Source of the DNA: an uncultured Bacteroides sp.
Lineage (GTDB): Bacteria > Bacteroidota > Bacteroidia > Bacteroidales > UBA11471
Reading direction: 5' to 3'
DNA: 5,085 nucleotides
NCBI GenBank assembly: GCA_905210875.1
Contig: CAJLYN010000171.1
Coordinates: 1-5,085 of the forward strand
Of this stretch, positions 1 to 5,085 are shown piece by piece. Position 1 is the first letter of the stretch. Every line of letters starts with the position of its first letter. Both the position numbers and the translations under genes were made by a program. The notes beneath the pieces were generated by a model, which saw only the letters and a list, made by a program, of their open reading frames with translations, was not told the DNA's origin and did not search any database.

Positions 1-276
1 TTTGTATTCTTCTTCGGGTTTATCTTCAACCGCCTTTTCCTGAAACACACCCAACGCATTGCGCATAAAAAAGAAAAGAACTGCCCTTTTGCCTTTTTCG
101 ATGTCAAAGGGTGGATAATGATGACGGCCATGATGACGATGGGTATTGTCATCAGGAGACAGGCTCTGCTACCCGACATTTTCATTGCCGTCTTCTATAC
201 AGGGCTTTCGCTGGCGCTGGCCATTACCGGAGTGCGGTTTATTCTTTATTGGTGCAAACACCGAAATGACCGATAA
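1..276 (+). CDS. Small integral membrane protein, 3' end only, function unknown
   Basis: An open frame enters from the left edge and ends at TAA 274-276, leaving 91 C-terminal residues. What is visible is strongly hydrophobic. There is the end of one membrane segment (residues 1-14, rich in Phe), then a basic loop (H16 to K27, with several Lys, Arg and His). A second segment covers about residues 36-51 and is unusually Met-rich, ending in an Arg-Arg pair. A third covers about 57-84, and a short charged tail ends in H-R-N-D-R. The Phe/Asp/Lys/Gly stretch (F29 to G37) just before the second segment looks like a conserved family element, but I cannot name the family. The start lies outside the window. 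A promoter separates it from nfo, so a shared operon is not required. It is real because the frame is open to the edge and the hydrophobic pattern is coherent; its function is not inferable from here. Confidence 0.75.
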   Translation, partial: FVFFFGFIFNRLFLKHTQRIAHKKEKNCPFAFFDVKGWIMMTAMMTMGIVIRRQALLPDIFIAVFYTGLSLALAITGVRFILYWCKHRNDR

Positions 277-318
277 TTGATGAGCCGGCAATCTCGTCAC
301 AGAAAAGCATATTTGCAT

Positions 319-349
319 TTTGTCGTTGGCTTTTCATTTCTTATCTTTG
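319..349 (+). promoter_or_regulatory. Bacteroidetes-type promoter for nfo
   Basis: TTTG at 319-322 is followed by exactly 19 bases and then TATCTTTG at 342-349. This is a full match to the -33 TTTG / -7 TAnnTTTG pattern known for the primary sigma factor of Bacteroides. Transcription would begin a few bases after 349, giving a leader of roughly 35-40 bases before the ATG at 393. The leader is A-rich near the start codon and has no Shine-Dalgarno, as usual in this phylum. The match and spacing are seen directly; promoter activity is inferred. Confidence 0.7.
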
Positions 350-392
350 TCATATTATGAACCGAAGATAAATCTACAAAACCATCTAAAAT

Positions 393-1244
393 ATGAAATA
401 CATCGGCGCACACGTCAGTGCATCGGGCGGAGTGGAAAATGCCCCCGAAAACGCGCACCGCATAGGAGCTACGGCATTTGCCCTGTTTACCAAGAACCAA
501 CGTCAGTGGGTGTCGGCACCCCTCAGCGAGAAAAGTATTGCTCTGTTTAAGGAGCGTTGCCTGACCTACGGCTACACTCCGGCACAGATTCTCCCCCACG
601 ACAGTTACCTCATCAACCTGGGACACCCGCAGGCCGAAGGACTGGAAAAATCGCGGGCCGCATTTCTCGACGAAATGCAACGCTGCGAACAGCTGGGACT
701 GACACTGTTGAACTTCCACCCCGGCTCACACCTGAAAGAGATATCGGTCGACGCCTGCCTCGACCGCATTGCCGAGTCGATAAACCGCACACTCGACCAA
801 ACCCACGGGGTAACGGCTGTGATTGAAAACACGGCGGGACAGGGCTCCAATGTCGGATTCCGTTTTGAACATCTCGCCCACATCATCGATAAGGTCGAAG
901 ACAAAAGCCGTGTGGGTATCTGCATCGATACCTGCCACACCCTGGCCGGAGGATATGACCTCATCTCGGAAGATGGTTTCGAACAAACATTCAGACAACT
1001 GGACGAAATCGTCGGGCTTCACTATCTGCGGGGCATGCACATCAACGACTCCAAGAAAGGACTCGCCTCTCATGTCGACCGCCATGAAGTTCTGCGCGAA
1101 GGTACCCTAGGTGCCGACCTCTTCAAGCGCATCATGGCCGACAAGCGATTCGACGGGATTCCTCTCATTCTCGAAACACCCGACGAAAGCCGCTGGCCCG
1201 AAGAGATTGAATGGCTCAAAACTCTCGCAGGCGAAACCGCATAA
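393..1244 (+). CDS. nfo: Endonuclease IV (deoxyribonuclease IV, AP endonuclease family 2)
   Basis: This is a base-excision repair enzyme of the cytoplasm. It cuts the DNA backbone 5' to abasic sites and trims blocked 3' ends such as those left by oxidative damage. The 283-residue product is almost the same length as E. coli Nfo (285) and follows it without gaps through the active site. All nine ligands of the three-zinc centre sit at the E. coli positions: H69, H109, E145, D179, H182, H216, D229, H231 and E261. Other family signatures are visible: the N-terminal GAHVSASGG (residues 5-13), [14 protein letters not shown] (66-79), LNFHPGSH (106-113), IENTAGQG (144-151), GICIDTCH (175-182) and PLILETP (257-263). 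ATG 393 is chosen because the protein begins exactly at the conserved [10 protein letters not shown] start and a good promoter lies just upstream. The gene is intact and appears to be a single-gene unit, closed by the terminator at 1280-1319. Confidence 0.98.
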   Translation: MKYIGAHVSASGGVENAPENAHRIGATAFALFTKNQRQWVSAPLSEKSIALFKERCLTYGYTPAQILPHDSYLINLGHPQAEGLEKSRAAFLDEMQRCEQLGLTLLNFHPGSHLKEISVDACLDRIAESINRTLDQTHGVTAVIENTAGQGSNVGFRFEHLAHIIDKVEDKSRVGICIDTCHTLAGGYDLISEDGFEQTFRQLDEIVGLHYLRGMHINDSKKGLASHVDRHEVLREGTLGADLFKRIMADKRFDGIPLILETPDESRWPEEIEWLKTLAGETA

Positions 1245-1279
1245 AATTCTTTACATACCCATTTTTCCACTAGGCGACG

Positions 1280-1319
1280 AACGATGCCGGGCCACAAAAA
1301 TGCAGCCCGGCATCGTTTT
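1280..1319 (+). terminator. Intrinsic terminator downstream of nfo
   Basis: A perfect 13-bp GC-rich stem is formed by 1280-1292 and 1305-1317, around a 12-base A-rich loop (1293-1304). It is followed by a short run: TTTT at 1316-1319 partly overlaps the stem, and then ATA. The stem starts 35 bases after the nfo stop. The T-run is short, but the stem is long and stable. It should end nfo transcription and insulate the glycan operon that begins downstream. There is no matching A-run on the left side, so it is not an obvious two-way terminator. Confidence 0.85.
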
Positions 1320-1426
1320 ATACAGAAATGAATCTCTGCCGTTTCTCACTTTTTGACCATAACGGGAACAAAAATTCCACCTAATTGGTAAAAAAAAATA
1401 AAACACTCATTTTTCATATTTTATTC

Positions 1427-1458
1427 TTGGCAAAAGATTTTTTTTCTAAATAACTTTA
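1427..1458 (+). promoter_or_regulatory. Possible promoter of the glycan-degradation operon
   Basis: TTGG at 1427-1430, a 20-base spacer and TAACTTTA at 1451-1458 form a degenerate version of the Bacteroidetes TTTG / TAnnTTTG promoter, with one mismatch in the -7 element. The surrounding 1380-1460 is very AT-rich, with a run of nine A (1390-1398) and a run of eight T (1438-1445), unlike the GC-rich coding DNA on either side. A start a few bases after 1458 would place transcription downstream of the ATG at 1461 and favour the ATG at 1476. The operon could also be driven from this region by an activator-dependent promoter that I cannot recognise. Confidence 0.4.
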
Positions 1459-1475
1459 CGATGTTAAAAATTACC

Positions 1476-4400
1476 ATGAAATACTATATTCTCTTATTTT
1501 TTACATGGGCAGCCCTCACCTGTCTGTCGGCTCAACAAGCAGGAAGAGGCGTACACTATACTGGGAAAGAGTTATCCAATCCATACTTCCACGACGGGCA
1601 ACTCTCGCCAGCCGTCGGTATACACAACATACAGTTGCTGCGTGCCAACCGCGACAGCATTTCGCCCCGTTACAACTACGGCTGGACCTATAACCACCAG
1701 CCGATGATGTGCTATTGGAACGGCCGCTTCTATGTACACTTCCTGTGCGACAGTACCGATGAACATATCCCTCCCTCGCGCACCATGCTGATGACATCGA
1801 CCGACGGTTACCGGTGGGAAGCCCCTGTCGTTCTTTTCCCCACCTACAAGGTACCCGACGGATTTACCAAGGCCTGCCGCAGCGACCGGGCCAAGAACCT
1901 GCTGGCCATCATGCACCAGCGGGTGGGATTCTATGTCGCCTCCAACGACCGCCTGCTCGCCACGGGCAATTACGGCATAGCCCTCGACCGGAAAGACGAC
2001 CCCAACGATGGAAACGGCATAGGACGTGTCGTGCGGGAAATCAAGAAAGACGGCACATTCGGGCCTATCCATTTTGTCTACTACAACCACAACTTCAACG
2101 AGAAGAATACCGACTATCCCTTCTACACCCGCTCGCGCGACAAAGGTTTCGTAAAGGCCTGCCGGGAGATGATGGACAACCCGCTCTACCGTATGCAGAT
2201 GGTCGAAGAGTCAGACCGCAACGATCCGATGCTTCCATTGAAAAATCCGTATAAAGCCTTCTGCTACTATTACCTGCCCGACCACCGCGTCGTGGGGCTG
2301 TGGAAACACGCCCTCACCTCTATCAGCAACGATGGGGGCGCCACATGGCAGCAACCGGTCGTGCGCGCCCCGGGCTTTGTAAACAGCAACGCCAAAATAT
2401 GGGGACAGCAACTGAGCGACAGCACCTACGCCACGGTATACAATCCGGCCGAATATCGCTGGCCGCTGGCTATCTCACTGAGCAGCGACGGACTGGAATA
2501 TACAACACTCTATCTCGTTCACGGCATCGTCCCACCCCTACGGTACGGAGGCAACTACAAAAGTTTCGGGCCCCAGTATGCCCGAGGCATACTGCCCGGC
2601 AACGGTACTCCGCCCGACGGCGACTTATGGGTTGCATACAGTGTGGGGAAAGAAGATATGTGGATAAGCCATATTCCCGTGCCCGTACGCGAGCGCGTAA
2701 CACAATATGTGCAAGACGACATCAGCCCGGCTACCCGGTTGTCTGATCTGCGGGAATGGAATCTCTACTGCGGCCTGGCCACACCGTTATCGCTCGAACA
2801 CAAAGCCGACCGGCAATGGCTCACTCTCGCCGACCGCGACCCCTTCTCCTATGCGCTGGCCGAACGGAAAGTGCCGGAGAGCCGCATGCTGAGAGTGGCC
2901 TTTGACCTCATGGCCGAGCAGGTGGGGTACGGAAATCTGCAAATCGACTTTGCCGATGCCAAAGGAACCCCCTGCGCACGGATTGAACTTACCGACAGCA
3001 TCATACGGGCCAAAGGTGGAGCCCGCTACTCACAGATGGGGCCGTACACACCGGGCAAGGTCTACCATATCGAAGTAGAACTCTCGGTCGAGAACCGCAA
3101 CTACACCGCGTACATCAACGGTAAAAAGAGAACGACCCGCATGTTTTTTGCGCCTGTCGCTGCCATCGAACGCATCATATTCCGCACCGGCGCCATAAAT
3201 GAAATACCGACGCCCGACACTCCGGCCGACCAGTATTTCGACCTTGAAAATGCCGGGAAGGAAGAGCGCCCGGCCATCTACCGCATAGCCCGTCTCTACG
3301 CGTCGGGCGACCGTACAGCCTGCCTGCTCGACTTCGCCGACTATCGTCGCTACATCGAGCGGTTCAACAGCATGGAAGATGAGAACATCGTTCAGGCCAT
3401 ACCCAACAGCCTGTCGGCCGAATGGCTCGAAGCAAACATACCTCTCTTTGAATGTCCCGACGCCACCATCGAAGAGATTTACTATTACCGCTGGTGGACG
3501 TTGCGGAAACACCTCAAAGAGACTCCCGTGGGATATGCCATGACCGAGTTTCTCGTGCCCCGCTCCTATGCCGACCGCTACAACCTCATATCGAGCGCAC
3601 TGGGACACCATATACACGAGACCCGCTGGCTGCGTGACACGACCTACCTGCATCAGATAATCCGCACCTGGTATCGCGGCAACAACGGCGAGCCGATGGA
3701 ACGCATGATGAATTTCAGTTCGTGGACCCCCTATGCCATCTATCAGAGTTTCCTCACGACGGGCGACAGCGCTTTCATTGCCGACCTCCTACCCGACCTG
3801 AAACGGGAATATGCCCGCTGGGAATCGACCCATCGCCTGCCGAGCGGACTATACTGGCAAAGCGATGTGCAGGACGCCATGGAAGAGAGCATCAGCGGCG
3901 GTCGCAAAAAACAGTATGCACGCCCCACCATCTCCTCCTACATGTACGGCAACGCTTCGGCCATCGCACAGGTATGTAGCATGACGGGCGACCCCGACAG
4001 CGCCATGTACGCCGCAAAGGCCGACACCTTGAAACAGTTGGTCGAGACACTGTTGTGGAATCCTGCCGACCGTTTCTTCGAGACACGACGCGGCGATACG
4101 CTGGCACAGGTGAGAGAGGCCATCGGGTACACACCCTGGTACTTTAACCTGCCCGAGAAGGGCATTTACGATGAAGCCTGGCAGCAGATAAACGACCCCG
4201 AAGGTTTTGACGCGCCCTTCGGATTAACAACCGCCGAACGGCGTCACCCGCAATTCCGAGCCTTCTTCAAGGCCAGTTGCGAGTGGAACGGTCCGGTGTG
4301 GCCCTTTGCCACGTCGCAGACCCTGACGGCCCTGGCCAACTACCTCGACCAGACCCGGGAGGGGGCGGCAATTCCTGCCGACAGCTGGTTTGCCCACTTC

Positions 4401-4814
4401 AAAACCTACGCGCAGTCGCACTACTTCCACGGCCGCCCCTACATCGGCGAATACCTCGACGAAGTAACCGGCTACTGGCTCAAAGGCGAACAGGAGCGCA
4501 GCCGATACTACAACCACTCCACATTCAACGACCTGGTCATTACCGGCCTGGTAGGATTGCGCCCGCAAGCCGGCAACCGCATAACCATCAATCCGCTCGT
4601 ACCCGCAAAGGAGTGGGACTACTTCTGCCTCGACAATATCCGCTACCAGGGCCACAATCTCACCATTGCCTGGGACCGGCATGGCTCCCGATACCGGCAA
4701 GGCAAGGGCCTGCACGTATGGCTCGACGGCAAACTCATCGGACACCGCCCGACATTGGGCCCGTTGTCCTGCAACATACCCCATGATACACACACCTTAA
4801 AAACCAATATGTAA
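1476..4814 (+). CDS. Secreted two-enzyme RG-II glycosidase, GH143-GH142 type (BT1020-like)
   Basis: The protein has 1112 residues from ATG 1476; an in-frame ATG at 1461 would add five. Residues 1-19 form a signal peptide (Lys2, hydrophobic core, cleavage after LSA before QQ), so it is exported, probably to the periplasm. Residues about 35-405 resemble a sialidase-like beta-propeller, with one perfect Asp-box (S284 to W291, SxDxGxTW) and two partial ones (S108 to W114; near S336 to G339). Residues about 470-610 look like a concanavalin-type beta-sandwich (YINGKK at 546-551). Residues about 635-1030 form an (alpha/alpha)6 glycosidase, with NFSSWTPYAIYQSF (746-759), an acidic motif with D797, D800, E803 and E804, EWNGPVWPF (936-944) and YNHSTFNDL (1012-1020). 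A beta-rich cap follows (1034-1093). Length and domain order match the known BT1020 enzyme: GH143 releases the keto-acid sugar DHA and GH142 removes beta-L-arabinofuranose, so one protein dismantles a whole RG-II side chain. The family call is from memory of that protein; catalytic residues are not assigned. It is intact and coupled to the GH140 gene. Confidence 0.85.
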   Translation: MKYYILLFFTWAALTCLSAQQAGRGVHYTGKELSNPYFHDGQLSPAVGIHNIQLLRANRDSISPRYNYGWTYNHQPMMCYWNGRFYVHFLCDSTDEHIPPSRTMLMTSTDGYRWEAPVVLFPTYKVPDGFTKACRSDRAKNLLAIMHQRVGFYVASNDRLLATGNYGIALDRKDDPNDGNGIGRVVREIKKDGTFGPIHFVYYNHNFNEKNTDYPFYTRSRDKGFVKACREMMDNPLYRMQMVEESDRNDPMLPLKNPYKAFCYYYLPDHRVVGLWKHALTSISNDGGATWQQPVVRAPGFVNSNAKIWGQQLSDSTYATVYNPAEYRWPLAISLSSDGLEYTTLYLVHGIVPPLRYGGNYKSFGPQYARGILPGNGTPPDGDLWVAYSVGKEDMWISHIPVPVRERVTQYVQDDISPATRLSDLREWNLYCGLATPLSLEHKADRQWLTLADRDPFSYALAERKVPESRMLRVAFDLMAEQVGYGNLQIDFADAKGTPCARIELTDSIIRAKGGARYSQMGPYTPGKVYHIEVELSVENRNYTAYINGKKRTTRMFFAPVAAIERIIFRTGAINEIPTPDTPADQYFDLENAGKEERPAIYRIARLYASGDRTACLLDFADYRRYIERFNSMEDENIVQAIPNSLSAEWLEANIPLFECPDATIEEIYYYRWWTLRKHLKETPVGYAMTEFLVPRSYADRYNLISSALGHHIHETRWLRDTTYLHQIIRTWYRGNNGEPMERMMNFSSWTPYAIYQSFLTTGDSAFIADLLPDLKREYARWESTHRLPSGLYWQSDVQDAMEESISGGRKKQYARPTISSYMYGNASAIAQVCSMTGDPDSAMYAAKADTLKQLVETLLWNPADRFFETRRGDTLAQVREAIGYTPWYFNLPEKGIYDEAWQQINDPEGFDAPFGLTTAERRHPQFRAFFKASCEWNGPVWPFATSQTLTALANYLDQTREGAAIPADSWFAHFKTYAQSHYFHGRPYIGEYLDEVTGYWLKGEQERSRYYNHSTFNDLVITGLVGLRPQAGNRITINPLVPAKEWDYFCLDNIRYQGHNLTIAWDRHGSRYRQGKGLHVWLDGKLIGHRPTLGPLSCNIPHDTHTLKTNM

Positions 4815-4816
4815 TG
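4812..4816 (+). other. Stop/start overlap TAATG coupling two glycosidase genes
   Basis: The TAA stop of the large glycosidase (4812-4814) shares its last A with the ATG of the next gene (4814-4816). There is no room for a separate promoter and no Shine-Dalgarno before the second ATG. The two genes are therefore almost certainly on one transcript, and translation of the second probably relies on ribosomes finishing the first. Confidence 0.85.
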
Positions 4817-5085
4817 AAGAAAAACTTTTTAAGCCTGATTGTGGGCATCGCTGCACTGTGCGGCAGCTTCACAACCCAAGCACAGACGTATATTCCCTGG
4901 AAAAACGGAAAGTTGCTTGTTTCGGAAGAAAACCGCTATCTTAAACACGAAAACGGTAAACCGTTCTTCTGGCTGGGCGAGACCGGCTGGCTCCTGCCCG
5001 AACGTCTCAACCGCGACGAAGTAGGCTACTACCTGGGACGCTGCCGTGAAGCGGGATTCAATGTTGTACAGATACAGACCATCAA
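4814..5085 (+). CDS. Secreted glycoside hydrolase, GH140/DUF4038 (apiosidase type), 5' end only
   Basis: The first 90 residues of a gene that leaves the window on the right. Residues 1-23 are a clear signal peptide: KK at 2-3, a hydrophobic core, and a T-Q-A cleavage site before Q24. The Cys at 16 is not in a proper lipobox, so a soluble periplasmic enzyme is more likely than a lipoprotein. The mature start carries the DUF4038/GH140 hallmark series: W29 and NGKL (31-34), VSEENRYL (36-43), NGKPFFWLGETGWLLPERL (47-65), then RDE and a G-F-N-V-V-Q strand (81-86) that begins the (beta/alpha)8 barrel. The characterised GH140 enzyme, BT1012 of B. thetaiotaomicron, cleaves the bond between apiose and the galacturonic-acid backbone of RG-II, releasing side chains. 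The catalytic residues lie beyond the window, so activity is inferred from the N-terminus and from the neighbouring RG-II enzyme. Other DUF4038 proteins of unknown specificity remain possible. Confidence 0.85.
   Translation, partial: MKKNFLSLIVGIAALCGSFTTQAQTYIPWKNGKLLVSEENRYLKHENGKPFFWLGETGWLLPERLNRDEVGYYLGRCREAGFNVVQIQTI

Noticed and set aside
278..299. Small hairpin just after the stop of the membrane protein gene (7-bp stem with one G-U pair, 8-base loop)
   Set aside because: The stem is short and is followed by CAGAAAAG rather than a T-run, so it is not a convincing terminator and could occur by chance.
297..719. Minus-strand open frame of 140 codons across the start of nfo
   Set aside because: It is antisense to a certain gene, lacks any recognisable family features and covers the nfo promoter. 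It is a shadow frame.
1111..1356. Plus-strand 81-codon frame running from inside nfo through the terminator
   Set aside because: It overlaps nfo in another frame and reads through a strong stem-loop; its translation shows no family features.
1321..1460. Possible riboswitch, small RNA or regulator-binding repeat in the AT-rich gap before the glycan operon
   Set aside because: Apart from A- and T-runs and a degenerate promoter I found no paired stems, direct repeats or palindromes of useful length.
1518..1535. Possible lipoprotein signal around the Cys in the signal peptide of the large glycosidase (A-L-T-C)
   Set aside because: The residues before the Cys do not fit the lipobox (Leu at -3 and Gly, Ala or Ser at -1 expected), and a better signal peptidase I site lies three residues later.
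1572..2090. Minus-strand open frame of 172 codons, and similar ones at 3030-3653 and 4224-4793
   Set aside because: All lie opposite the large glycosidase, whose reading frame is intact and has recognisable domains. Long antisense frames are expected in GC-rich coding DNA.
1..5085. A wholly new defence, mobile or RNA-based system
   Set aside because: Every long coding region is explained by DNA repair, a small membrane protein or pectin-degrading enzymes. No transposase, integrase, reverse transcriptase, CRISPR repeat or tRNA is visible.

Overview
The window looks like chromosomal DNA from a gut-type member of the Bacteroidales. The evidence is a Bacteroidetes-style promoter (TTTG, 19-base spacer, TAnnTTTG), the lack of Shine-Dalgarno sequences before the starts, signal peptides ending in S-A-Q or Q-A-Q, and glycan-degrading enzymes typical of a polysaccharide utilisation locus (PUL). 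The coding DNA is fairly GC-rich for this order and the gene-start regions are AT-rich. I cannot assign a genus.

Layout, all on the + strand. (1) 1-276 is the 3' end of a small integral membrane protein of unknown function. (2) 277-392 is an intergenic region with a well-formed promoter at 319-349. (3) 393-1244 is nfo, endonuclease IV, complete, with all nine metal ligands in place. (4) 1245-1460 holds a strong stem-loop terminator (1280-1319) followed by an AT-rich promoter region. (5) 1476-4814 encodes a very large secreted two-enzyme protein: an N-terminal sialidase-like beta-propeller, a central beta-sandwich, and a C-terminal (alpha/alpha)6 glycosidase. This matches the architecture of the GH143-GH142 rhamnogalacturonan-II (RG-II) enzyme BT1020 of Bacteroides thetaiotaomicron. 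(6) 4814-5085 is the start of a secreted GH140/DUF4038 protein, an apiosidase-type enzyme. Its start codon overlaps the previous stop by one base, and the gene runs off the window.

The first half is housekeeping: DNA repair next to an unknown membrane protein. The terminator marks the boundary. The second half is the beginning of a glycan-degradation operon whose two genes point to RG-II, the most complex pectin. The first protein would remove the two sugars of the DHA-containing side chain (L-arabinofuranose, then the keto-acid sugar DHA). The second would cut the apiose link that attaches side chains to the galacturonan backbone. No SusC/SusD pair, regulator, mobile element, RNA gene or CRISPR array is visible. 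I found no sign of an entirely new kind of system. The RG-II gene pair is the most interesting content.
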